Source: Clostridium rhizosphaerae (lineage in GTDB: Bacteria; Bacillota; Clostridia; Clostridiales; Clostridiaceae). From it: 64,000 nucleotides of DNA. The stretch covers positions 744,001-808,000 of the forward strand of contig NZ_JAESWC010000002.1 in the NCBI RefSeq assembly GCF_016765585.1, written 5' to 3'. The notes below the pieces were generated by a model that worked only from the letters and a program-made list of their open reading frames with translations, ran no database searches and was not told the origin of the DNA. Position 1 is the first letter of the stretch, and each line of letters starts with the position of its first letter. Below, piece by piece: positions 52,564 through 60,575 of this stretch. The translations under genes and the position numbers were made by a program.

Positions 52564-52875
52564 GGGTATGTTGCAAAATAGTATTAAACCTCCGCAGGTT
52601 ATTTCAAATTTAGCAAACGTTCGCTGCACATTATAAGACTAATAATTATTTTTTATACAACTCCTAAATCCTATAAACTCGTTTCACTCAGTTCGGGGCA
52701 GTTTAGCTTGCTCATTGCCATTCGTAAACTGCCCCTGAAAAGCCATTTAGGCTTTTCAGCAATATAGGATTCTAAACGGATTTGTATAAAAAATAATTAA
52801 AGTCTTATTAATGTTCGCTCAATGTTTCTACAATTTGAAATAACCTGCTATGTTTTTACTATTTTACAACATCCC
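52564..52875. repeat. Long palindromic repeat, copy F (longest)
   Basis: 312 bp. Outer arms GGGTATGTTGCAAAATAGTA with complement TACTATTTTACAACATCCC, then AACCTCCGCAGGTTATTTC/GAAATAACCTGC, then AGACTAATAATT/AATTAAAGTCTT, then TCCTAAATCCTATA/ATAGGATTCTAAACGGA. The apex carries two extra hairpins (GGGGCAGTTTA..TAAACTGCCCC and GAAAAGCC..GGCTTTTC). Lies between convergent genes, 2 and 17 bp from their stops. Confidence 0.88.
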
Positions 52876-52892
52876 ATTATCTTTTCATTCAG

Positions 52893-53747
52893 CTAAATTT
52901 CTATTTGGGCCACAATACCCATATGATCCGATACTCTGTCTTCATCTGAAGCAAAAATACACTCGGATTTTATGACTTTAGTATCTTTCTTATCTCCAGT
53001 AATTATATAATCAATTCTTTGAGTAGAATTAAAAACATCTCCTCTTATGGTAGCTCTGGTGAAATTATCTGAGTTTGCTTTAAAATCAACATCAATAACC
53101 TTTTCTCCATTAATAGTTTTGCCCATAAAGTAATTGTAACCTGTTTCCCCTGCCGCGTTATTAAAATCACCGGCTAAAACAAAATTGCTGCCAGTATCGC
53201 TTTCTTCAATCCATTTAAAGAGATTATCAATATCTTCCTTAAAGCCTTTTTCCCACCAATTCAGATGAGCTGAATAAACATCCAAATCTTTTTCAGGCAG
53301 CGAAAGCACTCCTTTTACTACCTTTCGTGAGAAGATATCCTTCTTATCTTCTTTGCCGGAAACATAACAAGACTGCATTTTCTTAATATCAAATCTTGTT
53401 AAAATACCTATTCCCTCTTCCCATACATCCCATCCGTAGTGGGACCAGTCCCAAATAAAATTATAATCTAATTTATATTTTTCCTTTAATAACTTTTGGA
53501 GTTCTAAAATTACATTGTATTTTTTAATATTTATATCTCCATTTTTCACAACTACAGGCATATCTTTATGCTGAGCAGCTTCCTGCAGAAATATTATATC
53601 CAATTCTTTTTCCTTGATTATGTCTGCTATTTTTTCATTAACCTCTACATAAGCCTTGAAAAAATCATCAAGACTGCTAAAACTCTCTGAGTTTAGCTCC
53701 TGATAAGTATGTAGGTTTAAAGTCATTATTTTAAGATGCTCTGCCAT
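52893..53747 (-). CDS. Endonuclease/exonuclease/phosphatase family protein
   Basis: 284 residues: LKIMTLNLHTYQ at the start, DIIFLQEAAQHKD with the metal Glu, YSAHLNWWEKG, LAGDFNNAAGE (conserved Asp/Asn), and C-terminal SDHMGIVAQIEI with Asp-His. This is the DNase I-like/EEP fold, used by nucleases and phospholipid phosphatases. No signal peptide, so intracellular. RBS is GGGGGATA upstream. The 3' side abuts repeat F. Confidence 0.87.
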   Translation of the reverse strand: MAEHLKIMTLNLHTYQELNSESFSSLDDFFKAYVEVNEKIADIIKEKELDIIFLQEAAQHKDMPVVVKNGDINIKKYNVILELQKLLKEKYKLDYNFIWDWSHYGWDVWEEGIGILTRFDIKKMQSCYVSGKEDKKDIFSRKVVKGVLSLPEKDLDVYSAHLNWWEKGFKEDIDNLFKWIEESDTGSNFVLAGDFNNAAGETGYNYFMGKTINGEKVIDVDFKANSDNFTRATIRGDVFNSTQRIDYIITGDKKDTKVIKSECIFASDEDRVSDHMGIVAQIEI

Positions 53748-53852
53748 AATATCCCCCGCTTTTCTATTTTGCTTAGAAGTATTATAAATCTTTTTTTCTA
53801 CAAGAACAACTTGAATTCTATGTGGATAGTCTTATATTAAATAGAGTGTCTA

Positions 53853-53902
53853 TTGACTGTTAGAATTCTAACTATTATAATCAAGATAGTTAGAATTCTA
53901 AC
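53853..53902 (+). promoter_or_regulatory. MarR promoter with two operators
   Basis: TTGACT (53853-53858), 17-bp spacer, TATAAT (53876-53881). The perfect palindrome GTTAGAATTCTAAC occupies the spacer (53859-53872) and a second identical copy lies just downstream (53889-53902), so regulator binding would block both promoter recognition and start. Autoregulation by the adjacent MarR gene is the obvious reading. Confidence 0.85.
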
Positions 53903-53925
53903 TTAAGAGTTATAGGAGGTTTATA

Positions 53926-54363
53926 ATGAGTAAATCCAGCAATTTTTTAGAAAATCCTTATTCTGATCTTATTAGAAGCATTGGTGAGAAAATAAAATCA
54001 ATGGCTGATCATAATATAAATGAATTAGGATTAAATTCTCAGCAAGGCCGCATGATTGGCTATATATATGAGCATCAGGAAAGCGGTATTATTCAAAAAG
54101 ACTTAGCAGAAGTTTTTCAAAGAAAAGGAGCAAGCATTACAAGCATGCTTCAAGGTTTAGAAAAAAAAGGCTACATTGAACGAAGAGTTTCCAGTGATAA
54201 TGAAAGACAAAAAAATATATATGTACTTCCTAAGGGAATAAACTTAATAGAAAATTTCAATGCGGCCTTTTCTGAAGTAGAAAAAAGTATTACTTCAAAA
54301 TTAACTGAAGAAGAAAAGGATATTTTACTTTCATTGCTTATAAAGGTGAACCAAAACCTGTAA
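53926..54363 (+). CDS. MarR family repressor, MepR-like
   Basis: 145 residues with the winged helix (EHQESGIIQKDLAEVFQRKGASITSMLQGLEKKGYIERRVSSDNERQKNIYVL). The order regulator then MATE exporter, and the GTTAG-type operator halves, resemble staphylococcal MepR-MepA, where drugs release the repressor. RBS TAGGAGG. Likely represses itself and the downstream exporter, which has a third operator. Confidence 0.9.
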   Translation: MSKSSNFLENPYSDLIRSIGEKIKSMADHNINELGLNSQQGRMIGYIYEHQESGIIQKDLAEVFQRKGASITSMLQGLEKKGYIERRVSSDNERQKNIYVLPKGINLIENFNAAFSEVEKSITSKLTEEEKDILLSLLIKVNQNL

Positions 54364-54413
54364 TCACTTATACTAATGACATGTAATTTATATATGTTAT
54401 TAGCACCCTTATA

Positions 54414-54427
54414 GTTAGAATTCTAAT
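54414..54427 (+). promoter_or_regulatory. MarR operator upstream of the MATE gene
   Basis: GTTAGAATTCTAAT, differing by one base from the two operators at 53859 and 53889, 40 bp before the MATE start. Confidence 0.8.
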
Positions 54428-54466
54428 TATTAGATATCAAACGTTTTATAATTATGGAGGCTAAAA

Positions 54467-55825
54467 ATGGAACAAACATTAACAAATCAATATTACTTAG
54501 AAAAAGCATCAATAACTAAATCAATTATTCATTTATCAATTCCAATGATGATAGGAATGTCTGTAGGTACGATATACAGCGTTATTAATGCGTATTTTAT
54601 CGGACAGATGCATAATACGGAAATGCTGACTGCCGTTACTTTAAGCTTACCAATTTTCACTATACTAATGGCTTTTGGGAACATGTTTGGAGTTGGTGGT
54701 GGAACTTTTATCACTCGCCTTATTGCAAAAAATAAAATAAATGAGGCTAAAGCTATTGCAGGATATACCTTTTACAGCAGTATACTTTCATCACTCTTAA
54801 TAGCTATACTTGCTTTCTTTGCTATCAATCCTATCGTTAAAATCTTAGGTTCAGATACAGCTGCTTTTAATTTTACAAAAAACTATGCACTAACAATGTT
54901 CTGCGGAGGCTTTGCAGTAATGCTGAATTTCGCATTAGAACAAATAGTGCGCTCAGAAGGAGCCTCTAAGGAATCTATGAACGGAATGATTATAAGCACT
55001 TTGCTAAATTTTGTTTTTGATCCTTTACTTATATTAGTTATGAACTTAAACGTTGTAGGCGCAGCTTTAGCACTTATATTGTCTAATGCGGGTTCATGTA
55101 TTTACTATATTTATTACCTTGAAAAAAGAAGCGATCACTTAAAAGGATTTCTTCATTGTTTTAAAATTTCACTTAAAGATAAAGTTGAAATATATAAAAT
55201 AGGAGTTTCAGAATTATTAATGACAACTTTTATTATCATTACAACTCTTCTTTCAAATAACTTCTCAATGGCATATGGAGATAATGTAGTAGCTGCTTTT
55301 GGAATAGCTTTAAGAATTGTACAAGTTCCCGAATTTCTTTCAATGGGTTTATCATTAGGGATTATCCCATTAATTGCATACAGCTTTTCATCAAAAGATT
55401 TTGATAGATTAAAAAAAGGAATCAGGCAGTCATTTCTTTGGATTGGTCTACTGTCAATCTCCTTTGGTGCTATAGTTTATATTTTCAGAGGAAGCATAAT
55501 CCATATATTTTCTAATGACACTTCTGTTATAAGCATTGGAACCTATATTATAATTGCCATGCTGGTTTCATCAATATTTAATGGATTCACCGGATTATTT
55601 ACAGGCATTTTTCAAGCATCAGGTCAAGGGATTCCATCAATAATTATGTCAGTTACACAAGGTATCCTTTATATTCCTGTAATATTTTTATTACACAGCC
55701 TTTTTGGTCTATACGGTGTTATCTGGTCAATGGCTGTTACTGAAATTACTACCTTTATGATAGGATTAACTCTTTATATCTTCTTTAATAACAATTTATA
55801 TGCAAAAAAAGGAAGCTACCTTTAA
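54467..55825 (+). CDS. MATE family multidrug exporter, MepA-like
   Basis: 452 residues, about twelve helices; SIIHLSIPMMIGMSVGTIYSVINAYFIGQM and GNMFGVGGGTFITRLIAK match the N-terminal half; two homologous halves as usual. The GVGGGTF segment and gene order with MarR resemble MepA. RBS TATGGAGG. Exports cationic drugs or dyes with Na+ or H+ coupling, if the family holds. Confidence 0.9.
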   Translation: MEQTLTNQYYLEKASITKSIIHLSIPMMIGMSVGTIYSVINAYFIGQMHNTEMLTAVTLSLPIFTILMAFGNMFGVGGGTFITRLIAKNKINEAKAIAGYTFYSSILSSLLIAILAFFAINPIVKILGSDTAAFNFTKNYALTMFCGGFAVMLNFALEQIVRSEGASKESMNGMIISTLLNFVFDPLLILVMNLNVVGAALALILSNAGSCIYYIYYLEKRSDHLKGFLHCFKISLKDKVEIYKIGVSELLMTTFIIITTLLSNNFSMAYGDNVVAAFGIALRIVQVPEFLSMGLSLGIIPLIAYSFSSKDFDRLKKGIRQSFLWIGLLSISFGAIVYIFRGSIIHIFSNDTSVISIGTYIIIAMLVSSIFNGFTGLFTGIFQASGQGIPSIIMSVTQGILYIPVIFLLHSLFGLYGVIWSMAVTEITTFMIGLTLYIFFNNNLYAKKGSYL

Positions 55826-55837
55826 AACATCTAAACT

Positions 55838-55886
55838 TAGCATGTTATTTGAATTAGTAGAAACATTGAATTCAAATAACATGCTA
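55838..55886. repeat. Minimal palindromic repeat, copy G
   Basis: TAGCATGTTATTTGAATT and its perfect 18-bp complement flank the loop AGTAGAAACATTG. This equals the outer layer of the long repeats with the inside deleted. Lies between convergent genes, 12 and 34 bp from their stops. Confidence 0.85.
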
Positions 55887-55920
55887 TATGTTTATGGTAT
55901 TTTAAGGGTAACCTCTTCTT

Positions 55921-56424
55921 TTATATCTCAAGTTTTTTAATTCTTGCCTCAATTGCTTCGGCTTCATTTTTTATAGAATTCAACTCATTATTTATATTAT
56001 TGAGTGCATCATCAGCGCCATCTATAGTAATCAATTCCTCTTCAAGCTTTTTAACTCCTTGAACAGAAAATGCAATATTATATAATCTGTCATTAATAAC
56101 CTGAAGAAATTTCTTCATATCTAAAAGAGTCCTCTTTTCTAAAGTAACTTCCTTACCTTCATCATCAATATAAATATAGGAAACACCTTCACCGCACTCA
56201 GAGCATATAAAATCTACCTCTATAGAGTTTTCGTTTACCTTTTCCCTAAGCTTAAATAATCTGCTATTACATTTGCTGCAAACAGGTACTATCATTCTGC
56301 CGTCAAGTTCAAATACTTCTTTAACACTGTGACATTCTGAGCATTCCACCCTGAAGGAAACACCGTCAGGAATAACATTAAACTTATTGTTATCGCAATT
56401 GCTGCAAATTCTTGTCCTATACAT
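55921..56424 (-). CDS. Zinc-ribbon protein, 167 aa, unknown function
   Basis: Four CxxC knuckles: CSNCDNN, CSECHS, CSKCNS and CSECGE in the first 90 residues, forming two zinc ribbons. The C-terminal 75 residues are a helical, coiled-coil-like segment (LEEELITIDGADDALNNINNELNSIKNEAEAIEARIKKLEI). Probably a regulatory or nucleic-acid-related adaptor; no family recognised. GGGGGAG site near the start on the minus strand. Confidence 0.75.
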   Translation of the reverse strand: MYRTRICSNCDNNKFNVIPDGVSFRVECSECHSVKEVFELDGRMIVPVCSKCNSRLFKLREKVNENSIEVDFICSECGEGVSYIYIDDEGKEVTLEKRTLLDMKKFLQVINDRLYNIAFSVQGVKKLEEELITIDGADDALNNINNELNSIKNEAEAIEARIKKLEI

Positions 56425-56519
56425 AAAAACTCTCCCCCTCTACTTCTAATGTTATTAAAAATAACACTGCTACTAGTTATGTCAGTTCTTCTCATAATTA
56501 TATATGTATAAAAATCAAA

Positions 56520-56545
56520 ATATATGATGTAAATATATGATGTAA
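56520..56545 (+). repeat. Tandem 13-bp direct repeat in the agrB promoter region
   Basis: ATATATGATGTAA occurs twice in direct tandem, about 140 bp upstream of agrB, in a 260-bp gene-free region. Candidate response-regulator site or promoter element; its period (13) is shorter than usual LytTR sites. Confidence 0.5.
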
Positions 56546-56684
56546 AGAAAGTGCAAAAAGTGAATCGTTACATACTAAATAATTTTAACTATAAACTTAT
56601 ATGGCTTGTACTAAAATTGTGAATGTAATCATATTATTAGATAAAGAAGCTTCTTTAAATGAAATGTTTTGGTGGTGCTTTAGA

Positions 56685-57248
56685 ATGATAGAAAAAATGG
56701 CTCCTAAACTTGCTTCCTTCATTTGTACCGAAGCTTATGATAATGCTAAAGACAGAGCTAGAATTCAATACGGCTTAAGTATACTTTTAAGTGAAGGATT
56801 CAAAATTATCTTTCTTTTACTGTTTTTTAATCTGGTACATAGTCAGAACTACTTCTACTTTTCACTGCTAATACTGCTTACAACAAGGGTATTTGCAGGT
56901 GGAGTACACGTAAAGGGAACCTTGAACTGCCTGATTTTAACAACCCTTCTCTTTATATTTACAAGTGTTCTTGCGCCCATGGTCCCTGGTTTTTCTGGGG
57001 CAGTCTATATATTTATTGGACTAGCCTGCTTTATTATAGCTCTCTCAAGAGCCCCAATTTGCAGCGTAAGAAGACCAATAAAAGACAGTAAAAAAAAGCT
57101 GCAGTATAAGCTTACAGCAGCTCTGTCTATAGTATTATGGACCATTATTTTATTGTTTATAGAAAGCATACCATATAAAAATGCTGGTTTCAGCACATTA
57201 TTTATTCAAACAATACAGCTTGTATTGGTTAAAAACAAATCTAAATGA
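56685..57248 (+). CDS. agrB: AgrB, autoinducer prepeptide processing membrane protease
   Basis: 187 residues with about six hydrophobic helices. The two catalytic residues of AgrB are in register: His75 in AGGVHVKGT and Cys82 in NCLIL, seven apart as in staphylococcal AgrB (His77, Cys84). It removes the C-terminal part of the AgrD peptide and forms the (thio)lactone ring. Start ATG at 56685 preceded by GGTGGTGC; a longer frame starting at 56601 has no clear site. Ends in a sequence that begins the duplicated agr spacer units. Confidence 0.9.
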   Translation: MIEKMAPKLASFICTEAYDNAKDRARIQYGLSILLSEGFKIIFLLLFFNLVHSQNYFYFSLLILLTTRVFAGGVHVKGTLNCLILTTLLFIFTSVLAPMVPGFSGAVYIFIGLACFIIALSRAPICSVRRPIKDSKKKLQYKLTAALSIVLWTIILLFIESIPYKNAGFSTLFIQTIQLVLVKNKSK

Positions 57249-57261
57249 CCTATTTGGGGAG

Positions 57262-57430
57262 GTTAAAGGTCTAAATGACCTTTAACGAGCAATTAGCGAG
57301 CGGGAGCGAGTAATCTTTAATTTCTCAGTGTTCCGACTAAAAGGAGGTAAAAGTCCTAAATGGACTTTTACGAGTAATTTTCGAGCGGAGCGAGAGTCTT
57401 AAATTACTCGGTGTTCCGACTATAAGGAGG
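57262..57430 (+). repeat. Two tandem structured units between agrB and agrD
   Basis: Unit 1 is 57262-57346 and unit 2 is 57347-57430 (85 and 84 bp). Each has hairpin A (GTTAAAGGTC-TAAAT-GACCTTTAAC in unit 1; GTAAAAGTCC-TAAAT-GGACTTTTAC in unit 2), hairpin B (CGAGTAATTT with AAATTACTCG perfect in unit 2; two mismatches in unit 1) and the tail GTGTTCCGACTAnAAGGAGG. Hairpin A stems differ between units at paired positions, which is compensatory change and supports RNA structure. Unit 2's GGAGG is the agrD ribosome site. Confidence 0.85.
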
Positions 57431-57436
57431 AAAATC

Positions 57437-57580
57437 ATGAAAAAAGAATTTAAAAACTTAAAAGGAAAATCAATATTGTGTGCTCTTTGCCTTGCTGTAA
57501 CTACATTCTTTATGCCTTTTTACGGATCTTTCATCTTCCTCGGCGAACCTGAAATACCAGAAATATTAAAAGAAGAATAA
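57437..57580 (+). CDS. agrD: AgrD cyclic-peptide autoinducer precursor, Ser-lactone type
   Basis: 47 residues after AAGGAGG. Layout: charged N-terminus, hydrophobic helix (SILCALCLAVTTFFMPF), core segment, then the conserved acidic tail GEPEIPEILKEE that AgrB recognises. By comparison with clostridial AgrD the five residues before GEPE are the ring: here S31-F-I-F-L35. The usual ring cysteine is thus a serine, predicting a lactone. The cysteines at positions 15 and 18 lie in the membrane helix. Missed easily because it is short. Confidence 0.85.
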   Translation: MKKEFKNLKGKSILCALCLAVTTFFMPFYGSFIFLGEPEIPEILKEE

Positions 57581-57585
57581 TTAAT

Positions 57586-58851
57586 TTATGTTAATTTGAT
57601 ACTGAAAATTGTATAGTTATTTTCAAAGGATAGTTGGATTTTGCCGCTGCAGGATTCAACTATCTTTTTAACATTATAAAGCCCATATCCCCTGTTTTCA
57701 CCTCGTTTAGTTGTATAGCCTGCATTAAAAATTTTGCCAATATCATTTAACTCTATTCTATCTCCTGTATTTCCGATTTCTATAACACAATTTTCTTCGA
57801 GGTACCCTATATTTAAAAATACTTTTTTAGGATAATTTTCAGAATTTAAAACAGCTTCAAAAGCATTATCCAATAGATTGTTCAAAACTTCTGAAAGCTC
57901 ATGATCCTTAAATGGAAACCTTGAATTACTCTGTATAGAATAATCAAATTCAATATTATTTTTAGCTGCTTCATTTATCTTATTATAAATAATAGCTGTG
58001 ACTACGGAGTTGTCAATCTGAAGTACCTTCTCCATATTTTCCAAGGAAATATTGACCGAATTCATATATTGGCTTATAGTTTCCTTCAAATTTCTTTCAT
58101 CAGAAATCATAACAAGACCATAAATAGTGTTTAAATGATTTTTGAAATCGTGCTGTCTCCTTCTCACATCCTCTAAAAGCTCTGATATCACCGGTGAATA
58201 CTTTTCATATTCCTCTACAGATTTCTTTATCTCGCTGCTTTTCATATGGTATTCTAAGAAAAACAAGTTAGCTAAAATCAGAACTACAGGAATTATAAGA
58301 TACATGGCAATTTCGTCAAGGAACTGGTGCCTCTTAAAACTCCAAAGCCATCTCGCCGCAACTATGTAAATAAAAAGATTCACTGAAAAAAAGTAAATTT
58401 TTGAACTTTCCTGTTTGAAAAAAATTGATAACCTGCCGTAAGATACATATTTGTAAGTACAAGAGCTTAAAATTACGCAAATAAAATCAGCTATAATATA
58501 ATATGAAAAGTCATCCTTTAGTAAAAATGCCGGTATAAATAATCTAAGTATAATAATCACTGCAAGCTGCATTATACTTGAAATGGCAAGCACAAGCCCG
58601 AATTCAAGAAACAGGTATTTTGTGCTTTTTTTAAAGATTAGCTTTATAAATAAAAATACAACTATATAATTAATCAAAGATTGCAAAGGAGGATAAATAT
58701 AATTTGTAAGAACAACAACTGAAGATGTACATATAACAATGAAAATACTTTTAAATAGTCTCTTTTCATATTTTTTGTTAAACATATTCCACAGCAGCAT
58801 AAAACTTGTTAATTCTAAGAAAATAAGTATGAATATCTTATATCCTATCAT
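57586..58851 (-). CDS. AgrC-like sensor histidine kinase
   Basis: 421 residues: six N-terminal membrane helices (to about 205) as in AgrC, then a coiled segment, the H-box RRRQHDFKNHLNTIYGL with the phospho-accepting His, and a GHKL ATPase domain (NNLLDNAFEAVLN, GNTGDRIELNDIG, GYGLYNVKKIVE). It probably senses the AgrD-derived peptide. Its stop is only 5 bp from the agrD stop on the opposite strand. Overlaps the response regulator by 14 nt. Confidence 0.88.
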   Translation of the reverse strand: MIGYKIFILIFLELTSFMLLWNMFNKKYEKRLFKSIFIVICTSSVVVLTNYIYPPLQSLINYIVVFLFIKLIFKKSTKYLFLEFGLVLAISSIMQLAVIIILRLFIPAFLLKDDFSYYIIADFICVILSSCTYKYVSYGRLSIFFKQESSKIYFFSVNLFIYIVAARWLWSFKRHQFLDEIAMYLIIPVVLILANLFFLEYHMKSSEIKKSVEEYEKYSPVISELLEDVRRRQHDFKNHLNTIYGLVMISDERNLKETISQYMNSVNISLENMEKVLQIDNSVVTAIIYNKINEAAKNNIEFDYSIQSNSRFPFKDHELSEVLNNLLDNAFEAVLNSENYPKKVFLNIGYLEENCVIEIGNTGDRIELNDIGKIFNAGYTTKRGENRGYGLYNVKKIVESCSGKIQLSFENNYTIFSIKLT

Positions 58852-59602
58852 TTATATCCCCGCCTATAGCATTATTAAACCTTTCTATTATACATTTCTT
58901 ATAATTGTTTCCTAATAATGCGGTATCAGTAGTATTATAAAAATAAATCTTATAAGAGGTTTTATCAGTTGTCTTTTCAATCTTGTTTATATATTTTACA
59001 TTAACTAAATAAGATCTATGGCTTTGAAGAATATTCTTATCATTTATCATTGAGTTTAATTTTTTAAGTGATAAATAATCTATTGTAAAGGAACCATTTA
59101 TAGTATGTATTATTGAAGTTCTAATAAAAACTTCCACAAAAATTATTTCGCTGACAAATATTTTTACCTGTATGTTTTTCACATTTACAATTATAAAATT
59201 CTCTCTAATTTCGGTAGCAGCAACCTGCGCCCTGTCATCCGAGAGCAAAAGCTTAGTGATTTTTTGAATATTTTCCTTATTATAAGGCTTTAATATATAG
59301 TCATAACAATGTATTTTTTTAAAGGCAGGAAGCATATAATCCTTATAAATTGTTACAAATACTATCCAGGTGAGCTTGTAACCTTCTTCTTTTCTTATTT
59401 CTTCTGCAAATTTAAGACCAGATTCATTTTTTAGACTAATATCTATATAGAAAAGATCAATCCTCTCAGTGAGTGCTGCTTTCATAGCTTCAGCTGTATT
59501 GCTGGCTTCATATACTTTATACACGTCACTTGATTGTTTTATAATTTCGGACAGGGTTTTCAACTGAATACAATCATCCTCTAAAATCAAAATATTGTAC
59601 AT
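58838..59602 (-). CDS. AgrA-like LytTR response regulator
   Basis: 254 residues: receiver with phospho-accepting Asp54 (DLFYIDISL) and a Lys in LKPYNKEN, then a LytTR DNA-binding domain (about 150-250, ILQSHRSYLVNVKYINKIEK is its signature). Upstream of the sensor gene in one operon. It should activate agr and target promoters. A 25-bp palindrome at 59737 in the divergent intergenic region is a candidate target. Confidence 0.9.
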   Translation of the reverse strand: MYNILILEDDCIQLKTLSEIIKQSSDVYKVYEASNTAEAMKAALTERIDLFYIDISLKNESGLKFAEEIRKEEGYKLTWIVFVTIYKDYMLPAFKKIHCYDYILKPYNKENIQKITKLLLSDDRAQVAATEIRENFIIVNVKNIQVKIFVSEIIFVEVFIRTSIIHTINGSFTIDYLSLKKLNSMINDKNILQSHRSYLVNVKYINKIEKTTDKTSYKIYFYNTTDTALLGNNYKKCIIERFNNAIGGDINDRI

Positions 59603-59736
59603 ATAGTTATCAGCCCCTTTTAGTGTTATTTATCTTAAATTACTATTCTACAAATATTTGGAAATACCTTCTTTCAAATTAACGAATCTAATAAAATAAA
59701 ATAGTTACAGATATTAATGACAAAAATTGGGTCTTT

Positions 59737-59761
59737 TATGTATTATGTTATATAATACATA
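59737..59761. promoter_or_regulatory. Perfect 10-bp inverted repeat in the agrA / small protein intergenic region
   Basis: TATGTATTAT-GTTAT-ATAATACATA, overlapping a TATAAT (59751-59756) preceded at 18 bp by TTGGGT. Possible operator for the 61-aa gene or AgrA system. The remainder of this 260-bp spacer shows nothing else clear. Confidence 0.5.
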
Positions 59762-59862
59762 GAAATATATGTTACAATTATTGTACACACATATATCATT
59801 TTTTAATTTTATCCTTATAATGAGCGGATTGCATACCATATATTATTAAGGAGAGTGATATT

Positions 59863-60048
59863 GTGAATTTGAATTTTATTATTACTGTATTATGTGTCAC
59901 AATGCTGGGAATTGTTGCAATGCTGTTTGGCTTTTGTTACAGACAGGAAATAATGAAGGCGTTGTTTCAATCAAAAACAACATTAAAAAAGGATGAGTTA
60001 TCATCTGAAATCACATTAAATTTAGATAAAAAAGAAAGCAGCAAGTAG
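59863..60048 (+). CDS. Small single-pass membrane protein, 61 aa
   Basis: GTG start with AAGGAGAG 6 nt upstream. Sequence: NLNFIITVLCVTMLGIVAMLFGFCYRQEI, one transmembrane helix, then a basic and acidic cytoplasmic tail ending NLDKKESSK. No family recognised. Divergent from the agrA-like gene and sharing its intergenic region, so it may be an agr-controlled product. Confidence 0.65.
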   Translation: MNLNFIITVLCVTMLGIVAMLFGFCYRQEIMKALFQSKTTLKKDELSSEITLNLDKKESSK

Positions 60049-60317
60049 CTCTGCCAAGCTTCTTACTGCACTTAAGTAAAATAATATTCGTGTCATAAGC
60101 TAATTGCTTAATCCGCAATCCGCTCACTTAATTATTATAACACAATCACTTATAAAAGCTCAATAGTTATTTTGAAAATAATGTAATTAATGTTAGCGCT
60201 TACATCTACTTGTAACTTTAAAACCACTCTGCCATCACTTTTAATACTACTGTGATTTCTTTGCTATTATAATATAATTGCAGTACTAAAATAACACGAA
60301 AAATATTTTCAAATATA

Positions 60318-60346
60318 TTTACACATTATGGAAAATACTTTATAAT
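60318..60346 (+). promoter_or_regulatory. Strong promoter of the PBP4-like gene leader
   Basis: TTTACA and TATAAT with an exact 17-bp spacer. The predicted start at about 60353 gives a transcript that meets a strong terminator 90 nt later. The rest of the 60049-60659 gene-free stretch upstream of this promoter shows no ORF. Confidence 0.8.
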
Positions 60347-60352
60347 AACTTA

Positions 60353-60442
60353 TATAAGGCAACCGTAGTACTAGCACTATTAGAAACTGATACAGCTAAA
60401 ATTTATATATTAAACGGCGTGTTATTGAGTAAAGTCAAGCAT
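60353..60442 (+). ncRNA. Leader/small RNA of unknown class
   Basis: About 90 nt between the promoter and terminator at 60443. It contains GGCAACCGTAG and ACAGCTAAAA segments but does not match the c-di-GMP, cobalamin, SAM or FMN consensus I can recall. Either a riboswitch/attenuator of the downstream gene or an independent small RNA. Confidence 0.45.
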
Positions 60443-60485
60443 GAGCCAAAAGGATACCTGTTATCCTTTTGGCTCTTTTTATTTT
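60443..60485 (+). terminator. Strong leader terminator
   Basis: GAGCCAAAAGGATA pairs perfectly with TATCCTTTTGGCTC around CCTGT, then TTTTTATTTT. It lies 175 bp upstream of the large secreted protein start, so it attenuates or separates it. Confidence 0.93.
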
Positions 60486-60545
60486 AAATATAAATCAAAC
60501 CTGCGGGTTGATAATATTAAGATGGTCTAAGGAGGATTTAATACA

Positions 60546-60575
60546 ATGTCAAATTATAAATTAAATACCGGATAA
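60546..60575 (+). CDS. Possible leader peptide MSNYKLNTG
   Basis: A nine-codon ORF with the best ribosome site in the region (AAGGAGG, 9 nt before ATG), between the leader terminator and the large secreted protein gene. Either a leader peptide or a remnant of the original start region. Low certainty. Confidence 0.35.
   Translation: MSNYKLNTG

Noticed and set aside
57272-57378. Tiny ORFs inside the agr repeats as genuine peptides (MTFNEQLASGSE and MDFYE)
   Set aside because: Very short and lying in hairpin loops; conserved hairpins explain the sequence better. Noted only as a possible translational control.
5500-57430. CRISPR array or insertion sequence linked to the repeats
   Set aside because: The repeats are large, unequal, far apart and not in arrays with spacers; no transposase or cas gene lies anywhere in the window.
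60353-60442. c-di-GMP or other known riboswitch
   Set aside because: GGCAACCGTAG looks superficially similar, but the conserved GACGCAAAGC and other core motifs are missing.
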